Below, piece by piece: positions 1 to 8,462 of a stretch of DNA of 64,000 nucleotides. How positions within the stretch are numbered: the first letter of the stretch is position 1; every line of letters starts with the position of its first letter. This DNA comes from Micromonospora purpureochromogenes (lineage in GTDB: Bacteria; Actinomycetota; Actinomycetes; Mycobacteriales; Micromonosporaceae). The translations under genes were made by a program, and so were the position numbers. Below the pieces are notes generated by a model. It worked only from the letters and a program-made list of their open reading frames with translations, ran no database searches and was not told the origin of the DNA. The DNA lies in assembly GCF_900091515.1 (NCBI RefSeq), contig NZ_LT607410.1:2914001-2978000 (forward strand), written 5' to 3'.

Positions 1-54
1 GCGGTGCTGCTGCAGGACCTGATCGTCGCGGTCGTCGCCGCAGGCAGGAGCTGA
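1..54 (+). CDS. 3' end of an upstream gene, probably nuoH
   Basis: Seventeen codons, ending AVVAAGRS and a TGA, are open from the left window edge and stop two bases before the nuoJ start. The hydrophobic tail and the position directly upstream of nuoJ fit the membrane subunit NuoH. Too little is visible to exclude NuoI or another subunit, so the name rests on context alone. Confidence 0.4.
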   Translation, partial: AVLLQDLIVAVVAAGRS

Positions 55-55
55 G

Positions 56-619
56 GTGATCACCCACGTCGCGTTCTGGGCCCTGGCGGTCGTCGCCGTC
101 CTCGCCGGCGCCGCCGTGTTCATCGTCGACTCGATGGCCCGGGCCAGCTACGCCCTCGCCGTGTCGTTCATCGCCGTCGGCCTGCAGGTGCTGCTGATGC
201 GGCAGAACTACGTAGGCGTGGTGACGATCCTGATGATGGTCATGGAGATGGCCGTCATGGCCGTCTTCATGGTCATGTTCATGGGCATGAACCCGGCGCT
301 GATGCCGATGAGCATGGTCCACGACAAGCGCCACGCCCTGGCGGTGTCCGTCGGTGTGTTCGTGCTCCTCGCCGCCGGTGTGCTGTTCGTGCCCTGGCCC
401 ACGCGACGCGGCGCCCCGCCCGTCGACATCACCGAGGCGTTGGGGGAGGAGCTGATGGGCCCGAAGATGCTGACCATGGCGGCCGTCGGCGCGGTCATGG
501 CCGTCACCATCGTCTCCGGCGTCGTGCTGGCAGCCCATCGGACCCGCTACGACCGGTTCGGCGACGACCTGCGTCGGCGACCGGCCGACGACCCGCAGCC
601 AGGAGGTGTCGGCCGATGA
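56..619 (+). CDS. nuoJ: NADH-quinone oxidoreductase subunit J
   Basis: This is a 187-residue polytopic membrane protein of respiratory complex I, part of the proton-pumping arm. Hydrophobic segments lie near residues 4-24, 28-48, 52-76, 95-115 and 143-163, and the Met-rich MMVMEMAVMAVFMVM stretch around residues 58-73 is typical of NuoJ. The GTG start follows the previous stop by one base. The 3' end overlaps nuoK by ATGA, so the genes are probably translationally coupled. Order and length are usual for actinobacterial nuo operons. Confidence 0.9.
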   Translation: MITHVAFWALAVVAVLAGAAVFIVDSMARASYALAVSFIAVGLQVLLMRQNYVGVVTILMMVMEMAVMAVFMVMFMGMNPALMPMSMVHDKRHALAVSVGVFVLLAAGVLFVPWPTRRGAPPVDITEALGEELMGPKMLTMAAVGAVMAVTIVSGVVLAAHRTRYDRFGDDLRRRPADDPQPGGVGR

Positions 620-918
620 CCCTGCAGACCGTGCTGCTCGTGGCGGCGGCGCTGTTCAGCGTCGGCCTCTACGGCGCGCTGTCGCAGCAGGTGGTGGTCA
701 TGGTGATGATGGGGCTGGAGTTGATGCTCAACGGCCTGATCCTGGCCGCCGCCGGCTTCTGGTGGTTCCTCGCCCCGGACCCGTCCGGGCAGGTGCTGTT
801 GCTGATCATCATCGTCGCGATGACCGTCGAGATGGCGATGGGCTTCGCCGTGGCCACCCAGCTGCATCGGATCCGTCGTAGCGACATGACCGACATGGCC
901 GGTGACCTGTCCCGATGA
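616..918 (+). CDS. nuoK: NADH-quinone oxidoreductase subunit K
   Basis: A 100-residue protein with three membrane helices, the standard size for NuoK (the MrpC-like proton-channel subunit of complex I). The second helix carries the GLELMLNG motif, whose membrane Glu is part of the proton path in this family. A second acidic residue sits in helix three (MTVEMAMG). It overlaps nuoJ by ATGA at its start and nuoL by ATGA at its end. Confidence 0.93.
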   Translation: MTLQTVLLVAAALFSVGLYGALSQQVVVMVMMGLELMLNGLILAAAGFWWFLAPDPSGQVLLLIIIVAMTVEMAMGFAVATQLHRIRRSDMTDMAGDLSR

Positions 919-2762
919 GCCCACTCGCGCAGGCGGCCCTGTGGTTACTGGTTGCCCTCCCGACGGCAGCGGGGGTCCTGCTGGTCGCGAGCCGGCGGGC
1001 GGAGCGGGCCGCCGCCCCGGTCTCGCTGGCCGTCGCCGCAGCCTCGGTAGTCCTGGCGGTGATCGTCGCCGTGGCACGGCCTGCCGTGGCGGTGCCGTTC
1101 ATGGCCGGCGTCGACTTCGCGCTCACCGTCGACGGGCTCGCCGCGCTGCTCGCGCCCATGCTCGCCGTGGTGACCCTGCTGGTGCTGGCCGCCGCGGCAG
1201 GGGAGATTCGCCGCTCGCAGGCACGCTTTCACGGCCTGATGCTGCTGTTCGCCGCCTCCGCCGCGCTCACCGTCACCGCGGCGACCCTGCCCACGTTGCT
1301 GTTCGCGTGGGAGATCATGGGCGCGGCCTCGTACGCGCTGATCGGGTTCTGGTGGCGGGACGAGGACCGCGTGTCGGCCGGGCTGACCGCGTTCGTCACC
1401 ACCCGCTCGGCCGACCTGGGACTGTACGTCGCCGCGGGAGCCGCGCTGGCCGGTGGCGCGGGTCTGGCGCTGGCCGACCTGCCACACAGCAGCCCCGGTT
1501 GGCGGCACGTCATCGCCGCCGGGATCCTCGCCGCCGCGCTCGGCAAGGCCGCGCAACTGCCACTGTCGTTCTGGCTCTCCCGGGCGATGGCCGGCCCGAG
1601 CCCGGTCAGCGCGCTCCTGCACTCCGCGGCGATGGTGGCCATGGGCGGCTACCTGCTGCTGCGGGTACAGCCCCTGCTCGCCGCCACCGGCTGGGCAGCC
1701 CCGGTGACCATGTGGGCCGGCGGTCTGACAGCGCTGCTGCTCGGCGCGGTGGCGGTCGCCCAGCGGGACATCAAGCAGCTCCTTGCCGCCTCCACCGCCG
1801 CCCAGCTCGGGTTCGTGGTGATGGCCGCCGGCGCCGGCACAGTAGCCGGCGGCGCCGCCCATCTGATCGCGCACGCCGCCACCAAGGCGCTGCTGTTCCT
1901 GGCGGCCGGGGCGTGGCTGACCGCGGTGGGCACCACGCGGCTCGCCGACCTACGAGGGATCGCCGGGCGGTGGCGGCTGGTCGGCTGGTCCGCCACCGCC
2001 GGGGCGCTGGCCCTGGCCGGGATCGCGCCGCTGTCGCTGTGGGCGACCAAGGACGCCATCCTTGCCCAGGTCCTGGAACAGTCACCCTGGCTGTACGTGG
2101 TCGGCCTGGCTGCGTCGGCGTTGTCGGCCGCGTACGCGGGCAAGCTGCTCGTCGTCCTCTGGCGGGAATCGTCCGGCCGGCGCGGCGACGTCGACCGCGA
2201 CCAGGCGGAAGCCGGACGGGTCACCGTCCTGCAGCAGGCGCCGCTGGTGGTGCTCGCCGTGGGCGCCGCCTGTGCCGGTCTGCTGGCCCTTCCGCCGGTC
2301 GGCGTCGTGCTCGCCCGGGCCGTCGGACAGCCGGGGGAGTTCCACGCCTCCCCGGTCGAGCTTGCGGTCTCGGCCGTGCTCGCCCTGGCCGTCCTGCTGC
2401 TCGTCGCCCGCCGGCCGGCCCCCGAGCCGCGGTGGGCGTTGCGGTGGCTGGGACTGGAAGCCACCGCACGGGTGCTGGTCGTCCGCCCGACCCTGCGCTG
2501 CGCCGCAGCGCTTGCCCGCTTCGACGACCAGGTCCTCGACCGCGGCGTCGAGCTCGTCTCGGCTGGGACGCTGCGCCTGGCCGGACGGGCCGGCCACGTC
2601 GACGACCGATGGCTCGACCGCGCCGTGGAACGGGTCGCCGCCGGAGCTCGCCGGCTGGGACAGCTTGCCCGCCGGCCGCAGACCGGTCAGCTGCACCAGT
2701 ACTACCTGCAAGCCGTCGTCGTGCTCCTCGTCGCCGTCGTCGTCCTCGTCGTGTGGGGATAA
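915..2762 (+). CDS. nuoL: NADH-quinone oxidoreductase subunit L
   Basis: A 615-residue antiporter-like proton-pumping subunit of complex I. Family marks include FAWEIMGAASYALIGFWW near residue 132 and the conserved lysine/histidine helices (LGKAAQLPLSFWL, AHAATKALLF). The C-terminal part has a long amphipathic region before a last membrane helix, like the lateral helix of NuoL. It starts by ATGA overlap with nuoK and ends four bases before nuoM. Confidence 0.93.
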   Translation: MSPLAQAALWLLVALPTAAGVLLVASRRAERAAAPVSLAVAAASVVLAVIVAVARPAVAVPFMAGVDFALTVDGLAALLAPMLAVVTLLVLAAAAGEIRRSQARFHGLMLLFAASAALTVTAATLPTLLFAWEIMGAASYALIGFWWRDEDRVSAGLTAFVTTRSADLGLYVAAGAALAGGAGLALADLPHSSPGWRHVIAAGILAAALGKAAQLPLSFWLSRAMAGPSPVSALLHSAAMVAMGGYLLLRVQPLLAATGWAAPVTMWAGGLTALLLGAVAVAQRDIKQLLAASTAAQLGFVVMAAGAGTVAGGAAHLIAHAATKALLFLAAGAWLTAVGTTRLADLRGIAGRWRLVGWSATAGALALAGIAPLSLWATKDAILAQVLEQSPWLYVVGLAASALSAAYAGKLLVVLWRESSGRRGDVDRDQAEAGRVTVLQQAPLVVLAVGAACAGLLALPPVGVVLARAVGQPGEFHASPVELAVSAVLALAVLLLVARRPAPEPRWALRWLGLEATARVLVVRPTLRCAAALARFDDQVLDRGVELVSAGTLRLAGRAGHVDDRWLDRAVERVAAGARRLGQLARRPQTGQLHQYYLQAVVVLLVAVVVLVVWG

Positions 2763-2766
2763 GCCA

Positions 2767-4257
2767 TTGCTCAGCCTGATCGTCTTCCTACCGCTGATCG
2801 CCGCAGTGGCCCTGGCCGCCGTGCCGCGTCTCGGCGACAGCGTGGCGCGCTGGACCTGGGTCGCCGTGGCGGCCGCCGACCTCGGACTCATCACCGTCGT
2901 GTGGGCACGCTACGACACTCCGCCGCCCGGGCAGTTGGCCTTCGCCGAGCAGGCGGCCTGGATTCCCGGCGTGAACAGCAGCTACCACATCGGCGTCGAC
3001 GGGTTCTCGCTGCCGCTGGTGGCGATGACCGCCGCGATCTACCTGGCCTGCGCGGTGTACGCGTTACGTGAGCGGCACCGCCCCCGCACTCACGCGGCAC
3101 TGTTCCTGTTCCTGCAGAGCGTCAGCCTCGGCCTGTTCGTCGCCGCCGACCTGATCCTGTTCTTCGTCTTCTTCGACCTGTCCATCGTCGGCATGTATTT
3201 CGTCATCGCCGGCTGGGGCCACGGCAATCGCGCCCACTCGGCGCTGAAGTTCTTTCTCTACACCTTCCTCGGCTCGCTGGCACTGCTGGTCGGCTTCATC
3301 GGCCTGTACGTCGCCGCTACCCCGCACACGTTCGACATGCCGGACCTTGCCGCCACGCCGCCGCTTCAAAGCCGGCCGGTCGCTGGTGGACTGGTGCTCG
3401 CGGCGATCCTGCTCGGCCTGGCGGTGAAGACGCCGACCGTGCCCTTCCACACCTGGCTCCCGCCCGCGCACACCGACGCACCGGCCGTCGGCTCGGCGGT
3501 CCTCGCCGGGGTGCTGCTGAAGATGGGCACCTACGGCTTCGTCCGCATCGCCATGCCGATGCTGCCGCAGGCGTGGCGGGCGTGGGCCTGGGTGGTGATC
3601 GTCGTCGGCGTCGTGTCGGTGATCTACGGGGCGCTCGTGGCGCTGGCCCAGTCCAACGTCAAGCGCATGATCGCCTACACGTCGGTCAACCACATGGGCT
3701 ACATCGTCCTCGCTGTCGGCGTCGCCGGCCTGGTCGCCGCCGACGCCACCCAGGCCCGCAGCGTGGCGGTCGCCGGCGCGGTCACCCAGATGGTCAGCCA
3801 CGGCCTGATCACCAGCGCACTGTTCCTGCTCGCCGGCGTCCTGCAAGACCGCGCCGGCAGCTACGACATGCGCGACTTCGGCGGGCTCGCCGCACCCGCG
3901 CCAACCTTCGCGGCGCTGTTCGCCGTGGGAGCGTTCGCCTCCCTCGGCCTGCCCGCCTTCTCAGGCTTCATCGCCGAGTTCCAGATCTTCACCGGTAGCG
4001 TCGCCGCGGCTCCGGTCACCGCCATCGCGGTCCTCGGCATCCTGATCACGGCGGCGCTGTTCCTCCGCGCGCTGCAGCGCGTCTTCACCGGCGACACCGC
4101 CGGCAGCTCGGCCGGATTCACCGACCTGCGCGCGCGCGAACTGTGGTCTGTCGGGCCGCTGTTGCTGCTGTCCCTGCTGATCGGAGTCCTGCCGCGCCCG
4201 CTGCTGGATGTCATCGAACCCGCCGCGCACGCCGTCGTCGGCCTGCTCGGGCGGTGA
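2767..4257 (+). CDS. nuoM: NADH-quinone oxidoreductase subunit M
   Basis: A 496-residue complex I antiporter-like subunit. The TTG at 2767 is the likely start because it sits four bases after the nuoL stop and begins a hydrophobic N-terminus (LSLIVFLPLIAAVAL). Conserved features are the VKTPTVPFHTWLPPAHTDAP block, LLKMGTYGFVR, and the SNVKRMIAYTSVNHMGY helix, all typical of NuoM. The open frame extends far upstream, but that portion overlaps nuoL and is not coding. Confidence 0.93.
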   Translation: MLSLIVFLPLIAAVALAAVPRLGDSVARWTWVAVAAADLGLITVVWARYDTPPPGQLAFAEQAAWIPGVNSSYHIGVDGFSLPLVAMTAAIYLACAVYALRERHRPRTHAALFLFLQSVSLGLFVAADLILFFVFFDLSIVGMYFVIAGWGHGNRAHSALKFFLYTFLGSLALLVGFIGLYVAATPHTFDMPDLAATPPLQSRPVAGGLVLAAILLGLAVKTPTVPFHTWLPPAHTDAPAVGSAVLAGVLLKMGTYGFVRIAMPMLPQAWRAWAWVVIVVGVVSVIYGALVALAQSNVKRMIAYTSVNHMGYIVLAVGVAGLVAADATQARSVAVAGAVTQMVSHGLITSALFLLAGVLQDRAGSYDMRDFGGLAAPAPTFAALFAVGAFASLGLPAFSGFIAEFQIFTGSVAAAPVTAIAVLGILITAALFLRALQRVFTGDTAGSSAGFTDLRARELWSVGPLLLLSLLIGVLPRPLLDVIEPAAHAVVGLLGR

Positions 4258-4260
4258 CCG

Positions 4261-5670
4261 GTGGAGACGGAGATGATGCGGCCGCTGCTGCTCCTCCCCG
4301 AGATGCTGCTCGCCGGTGGCGCACTAGCCGCCCTGATCGGCGGTTCCTTCGTCCCCCGCCACCGGCAGTGGATCATCCGGATCTTCACCGCGATCGTGCT
4401 CGTCGCCACGATCGTCGCGGCCGCGATCCAGCTGCGCGAGCCGGCGACAAGCGCCTTCGACGACTCGTTCGCCGTCGACACGGCCACCGGGATCGCCCGC
4501 ATCCTGACGGCGACCGGCACCCTGCTCATCCTCGCGATCGCCGCCGACGAGATCTCCGGCAGCGCACGGGAGAGCGAGACGTATGCCCTGCTGCTGTTCT
4601 CCACCGCGGGCGCCGCGCTGCTGGCGGGGGCGAACGACCTGCTCGCCCTCGCCGTCGGGTTCCTTCTCGCCAGCATCCCGCTGTACGCGCTGATCGGTCT
4701 CGCGCACACCGGCGCAGGGGCGGAGGCGGCCATGAAGACGTACCTGATGGGGGCCCTGTTCGGCATTCTGCTCCTGTTCGGGGTGACCATCCTGTCCGGG
4801 ATTACCGGCACCACCGGCTACGCCGAACTCGCCGACCGGCTCACCGGCGCGCCGCAGGCGGCGGTGACCGTCGCGGCGGTCGCCGTGATCGCTGGCCTGA
4901 TGTTCAAAGCCGGCGGGGTGCCCGCCCACTTCTGGGTCCCCGACGCGGCCCAGGCAGCCACGGCCACGGCCGCGACGTTCCTCACCACCGTGCCCAAGAT
5001 CGGCGCGCTGGTCGCGGTCTACCGTCTCGCCACCGTGCTTCCCCCGTCGTCGTGGCCGCTGCTGGTGGCGGCGCTCGCGGTGGCGAGCATGACGCTGGGC
5101 AACCTCGCCGCGTACTGGCAGTCCGACCCCCGGCGGCTGCTCGGCTGGTCGACGGTCAGCCAGGTCGGCTTCCTGCTCGTACCGATCGTGGCGGCCGGCC
5201 GCAGCGACCTCGCCCTGCCGTCGCTGCTCGTGTATCTCACCGGCTACACCGCGACCAACGTCGCCGCGTTCGCGGTCAGCGCCGCCCTGCCCGAGCACCG
5301 CGACCTCGCCGACTACCGCGGCCTGGCCGCACAGCGGCCCTGGCTCGCCATGGCCCTGCTGGTCGCGTTGCTCGGGCTGGTCGGCACCCCGCCGGCCGCG
5401 GTGTTCGTCGGCAAGCTCACCACCGCGACCGCGGCCTGGGACGGGGGATACGCCTGGCTCGCCGTCGTCGTATTCGGCAACAGCGTGCTCAGCCTCTTCT
5501 ACTACCTGCGCTGGATCACGCCCACCTACCGCCAGGCGGACGACGAGCTGGTGGTGGAGTCACACCTGAGCCGTCGCCCGTGGTCGGCGCGCGTGGCGGT
5601 GTCGGCCGCCGCGCTCAGCCTCGCCGCAGGTCTCGCCGCCGGGCCGCTCTGGTACCTGGTCAGCCGATGA
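4261..5670 (+). CDS. nuoN: NADH-quinone oxidoreductase subunit N
   Basis: A 469-residue, many-helix protein, the third antiporter-like subunit and the last gene of the operon. It has the FKAGGVPAHFWVPDAAQ block and the DPRRLLGWSTVSQVGF helix expected of NuoN. GTG at 4261 is three bases after the nuoM stop, and ATG codons at 4273/4276 are alternatives. No clear hairpin terminator follows before the scar at 5756. Confidence 0.92.
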   Translation: METEMMRPLLLLPEMLLAGGALAALIGGSFVPRHRQWIIRIFTAIVLVATIVAAAIQLREPATSAFDDSFAVDTATGIARILTATGTLLILAIAADEISGSARESETYALLLFSTAGAALLAGANDLLALAVGFLLASIPLYALIGLAHTGAGAEAAMKTYLMGALFGILLLFGVTILSGITGTTGYAELADRLTGAPQAAVTVAAVAVIAGLMFKAGGVPAHFWVPDAAQAATATAATFLTTVPKIGALVAVYRLATVLPPSSWPLLVAALAVASMTLGNLAAYWQSDPRRLLGWSTVSQVGFLLVPIVAAGRSDLALPSLLVYLTGYTATNVAAFAVSAALPEHRDLADYRGLAAQRPWLAMALLVALLGLVGTPPAAVFVGKLTTATAAWDGGYAWLAVVVFGNSVLSLFYYLRWITPTYRQADDELVVESHLSRRPWSARVAVSAAALSLAAGLAAGPLWYLVSR

Positions 5671-5755
5671 CAGGAACAGCGGCGCGACGGAGGTCGCCTG
5701 GAGGCGCGGATGCCGTCGCCTGGTCCGGGCTCACCCAGTACGCCTACAAGGCCGG

Positions 5756-5959
5756 TTACTCCTGGTAGGCCAAGTTGATCATCATGCCGGTCTCGGCGTG
5801 GTAGATGTTGTGGCAGTGGATCATCCACTGACCCGGGTTGGTCGCGTCGAACTCCACCGCCACGGTCTGCTTCGGCACGACGATCAACGTGTCCTTCCGC
5901 ACGCCGGTGTCGGCGACCGCGAACGTGTGCCCATGCACGTGCGCTCCGCTGGCCGGTGC
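5756..5959 (-). pseudogene. Multicopper oxidase, C-terminal stub
   Basis: About 67 codons survive. They encode the last cupredoxin copper sites: HVHGHTF near the start and [14 protein letters not shown] near the end, the His-Cys-His and axial Met pattern of type 1/3 copper sites. Everything upstream is missing; full-length enzymes exceed 400 residues. The stub begins immediately after the stop codon of the P450 gene and is in the same reading frame as it, which marks a deletion or recombination junction. It can be read from a GTG at 5938, but a functional product is unlikely. Confidence 0.8.
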
Positions 5960-7252
5960 TCAATGAGCTCGGCGGGCTGCGGTGTGTCGGCCCGAGGTCG
6001 GGGAGGTGCCGGACCGACGCACGTCGGTCAGCACGAACCGGCTGCGGGGCAGCGCCGGGATGCGGCGCAGCGAGATCGTCAGGTCCTGCTCGGGCACCGT
6101 GTAGTCCAGCTGCGCCAACCAGCCGGCGAAGGCCGCCAGCAGGGCCACGGTGACGTCCTCACCCGGACAGCGGTGCCCGGTGCTCCGGTCGGCCCCGCCC
6201 TGCGGAATCAACTCGTACGGGTCGGGAGAACGCCCGACGAATCGGTGGGGGTCGAAGCGGTACGGGTCCGGCCACAGCGCCGCGTCGTGGTTCTGCCCGT
6301 AGATGTCGAGCAGGACGAGTGACCCGGCGGGAACGTGCTGGCCCTGCCAGGTCAGGTCGGTGACCGCCCGGCCAGCGACGAACGGGGCGAACGGGTAGAA
6401 GCGGCGGACCTCGTGGGCGAACGCCGTCGCGTAGCCGGTGTCGCCGGAGCGCAGGCGGTCGCGGTGTTCGGGCCAGCGGTGCAGGGCGTGTGCCGTGAAC
6501 ACCACGAACCAGGACACCGCGACAGTGGGGCGGATGATGTTGAGCAGTTCCACCGCGGCGAGCTCGGCGTCCATGGGTTGCCCGTCGCGGTGTCGGTATC
6601 CAGCGACCGCTGCGAGCGCGGAACCCGCAGGGGCGGTGACGGCACCTGTGCGGACCTGGTCGACGAGTGCGCCCAGCCAGTCCTCCCGCCGTCCGCGGGC
6701 CCGCCGTGCCCGCCAGTGCCGCGGGCCCAGGGTGGCGAAGCCGTCGACCATGGCGGTCAGATCGCGGGCCACGGGCGCCACGCCGGCGTCGTCCAGCGGA
6801 ATCCCGGCCCAGCCGCAGACGCCCTTGGTGATCACGTGACTCGCCTCGTCGAAGAGCACGATCTGTCGCCCCTCGCTGTTCGTCGCGATCGCTTCGTCCC
6901 AGGCCACGGCTACCTGGTCGACCAACGCGGCGACGCGGCGAGGGTCGGTGAGCAGGGACAGGAACATCGCCTTGCGGTGGCGGTGCTCCGCGCCGTCGAG
7001 CGTGTGAACGGCCCGGTGGCCGAACAACGTCCCCTGGACCGGCTCCGGGATGGCCGTGTGCCGACGCACGTGCCGCTCGTCGTAGAAGAACCGCACCGCG
7101 TCGGGCCCGCGCAGCGCGAGCGCGCGCTGGCCCATCACCCGAGTCGGCACGGCGGGCCCGCCCTCGCGGCGCCACAACGCGGGTAGCCAGGCGTAGCCGT
7201 TGAGCATCAACCCGAGGGTGTCGTCCAGATACGGTCCGCGCTGCTCCACCAT
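5960..7252 (-). CDS. CYP152-family cytochrome P450 (fatty-acid peroxygenase/decarboxylase type)
   Basis: With the ATG at 7252 the protein has 430 residues, close to P450 BS-beta; a TTG 45 bases upstream is less convincing. Heme-binding GHRCPGED places the Cys ligand near residue 362. NIIRPTVAV gives the Arg-Pro pair (about 241-242) that replaces the usual Asp/Glu-Thr in CYP152 enzymes and binds the substrate carboxylate. PYELIPQGG and EVRRFYPFAPF also match the family. These enzymes use hydrogen peroxide to hydroxylate or decarboxylate fatty acids. The residue equivalent to Gln85 of BS-beta is His (AVHTLDG), as in OleT. The gene stands alone, with no redox partner nearby. Confidence 0.88.
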   Translation of the reverse strand: MVEQRGPYLDDTLGLMLNGYAWLPALWRREGGPAVPTRVMGQRALALRGPDAVRFFYDERHVRRHTAIPEPVQGTLFGHRAVHTLDGAEHRHRKAMFLSLLTDPRRVAALVDQVAVAWDEAIATNSEGRQIVLFDEASHVITKGVCGWAGIPLDDAGVAPVARDLTAMVDGFATLGPRHWRARRARGRREDWLGALVDQVRTGAVTAPAGSALAAVAGYRHRDGQPMDAELAAVELLNIIRPTVAVSWFVVFTAHALHRWPEHRDRLRSGDTGYATAFAHEVRRFYPFAPFVAGRAVTDLTWQGQHVPAGSLVLLDIYGQNHDAALWPDPYRFDPHRFVGRSPDPYELIPQGGADRSTGHRCPGEDVTVALLAAFAGWLAQLDYTVPEQDLTISLRRIPALPRSRFVLTDVRRSGTSPTSGRHTAARRAH

Positions 7253-7393
7253 GAGTGGTGCAATGCCCACTGCCCGGAGCGCAAAACGCTCGCCCAACCG
7301 GCTGTCAGGACACCGCCGCTCTCCCCGCCACCGGTACCCGCATGCGGGGATGCCCCGCCCGACTGCTTGACTGGGAAATCCGCTCGCGTTCCT

Positions 7394-7545
7394 GATCGGC
7401 GCCGGGTGCGGGTGGAGGTTTCGGACTCCAACCCGGTGCTACCGGTGCTCACCCGCCCGGACTTCGAGGCGGTCGGCCGTCGGGGACTGTGGCTGATCGA
7501 TACCCTGGTCAAGGCGTGGGGCTGTTCGCCGCAGCGTCTCGGCCC
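7394..7545 (+). pseudogene. Fragment of an RsbW-type anti-sigma-factor ATPase
   Basis: About 50 codons resemble the C-terminal half of HATPase_c serine-kinase anti-sigma factors: VRVEVSDSNP, then GRRGLWLIDTLVKAWGC, which matches the usual GRGL-(8)-AWG block. The N- and G1-box part needed for ATP binding is absent, and the frame runs into unrelated sequence. It lies tail to tail with a STAS gene, so a partner-switch module may once have stood here. Confidence 0.55.
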
Positions 7546-7928
7546 TTCCCGCGATGAGGTGCCGTTGACCCGTCGGCCGGTCGTGCTCCCTCCCGCCCGG
7601 TCTGCCGCGCGCTTCCCTTGTCGGACAGGAAGCCCTCGGCGCCGGTGAGGTGCAGGACCCGGGCGGTCACCCCGTGGGCTCCGCGGACGTGGAACCGGTG
7701 TCCGACGCGGGCCGCCTCGTGAGCGGCCTCGAGCAGGACGCTCACGCCGGCGGCACAGCAGAAGGTGACGCCGCTCAGGTCGCAGCAGACCCAGGAATGA
7801 CGCTGGACGGCTGCGGTCAGCGCCGCACTCAACGCGGGAGCGGTCTCGAGGTCGATCTCGCCCGTGGCGTTGACGACACGTATGTCGCCAGGTGCCTGGT
7901 GCGTGTCCGTCGCTGATGAAAAAGCCAT
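7509..7928 (-). CDS. STAS-domain protein (anti-sigma factor antagonist-like)
   Basis: ATG at 7928 is preceded by GGGAGG nine bases upstream, which selects it over the longer open frame. The first ~100 residues form a STAS domain: VVNATGEIDLETAPAL, then VCCDLSGVTFCCAAGVSVLL, where the usual phosphorylatable Ser region is CAAG. Such proteins bind RsbW-like kinases in partner switching. The last ~40 residues are basic, unrelated to the fold and overlap the RsbW-like fragment on the other strand, so the natural 3' end may have been altered. Confidence 0.75.
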   Translation of the reverse strand: MAFSSATDTHQAPGDIRVVNATGEIDLETAPALSAALTAAVQRHSWVCCDLSGVTFCCAAGVSVLLEAAHEAARVGHRFHVRGAHGVTARVLHLTGAEGFLSDKGSARQTGREGARPADGSTAPHRGKGRDAAANSPTP

Positions 7929-8137
7929 CGCGTGCCAACCTCCCGTCGGGGATGAGGTGGGCGCGCGGCTTGACCCAGGGACGAGCGTAGAGCCGGACCG
8001 CCGATTCCGCCAATGTTCACGTTCGGTGACGGCGGCGCGGGTACCGATCGGCACCAGGGTTCGTGCAGCGGTTCGCGACCGCCGACTCTCAGCCACCACT
8101 CCTACCAGTCGGCCAACCGAGGCTGAATGGTTCGGCG

Positions 8138-8302
8138 GTGACCGTCGGGATCATCACCCTGGTGGTGCTCACGGTGCCTCTCGCGTTCACCGCCGCGTTG
8201 ACCACCTCCATCGCCGCCGCCGCGGTGCTGCTCGGTGTCGCCGTGGCTGACGCCCGCCACTTTGCTGGGCGCGCACCGGAAGTACCGTCACCGCCTGCGT
8301 GA
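8138..8302 (+). CDS. Possible small membrane protein
   Basis: Reading from GTG at 8138 gives 54 residues with one or two hydrophobic segments (GIITLVVLTVPLAFTAAL and TSIAAAAVLLGVAVA) and a short polar tail. No convincing ribosome site is seen and no family is recognised. It may be a real small actinobacterial membrane protein or chance open frame in GC-rich DNA. Confidence 0.35.
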   Translation: MTVGIITLVVLTVPLAFTAALTTSIAAAAVLLGVAVADARHFAGRAPEVPSPPA

Positions 8303-8462
8303 GTGACCCGCGCGGAGGGCTCGTACCGGGTCGCCCGACGTGATGCCCGTCTGCCGAAACGGCGGTGCCGGCGCTGCTCGGTCACCTCCCAATGAATTCG
8401 TACGAGTCAGGAATGGCGCGCACGACAAGTGGGCGGAAGGCGAAGATGCCCTGCTGCCTCGC

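Noticed and set aside
902..2779. 625-codon plus-strand open frame parallel to nuoL
   Set aside because: It is Arg/Gly/Pro-rich frame-shifted text over nuoL, with no family motif; nuoL itself matches along its whole length.
4324..5298. Long minus-strand open frame under nuoN
   Set aside because: Antisense shadow of a GC-rich gene, with His/Gly/Arg composition and no ribosome site.
7253..7297. N-terminal extension of the P450 from a TTG
   Set aside because: The extra 15 residues are not found in CYP152 enzymes, and the ATG at 7252 gives the expected length and heme Cys position.
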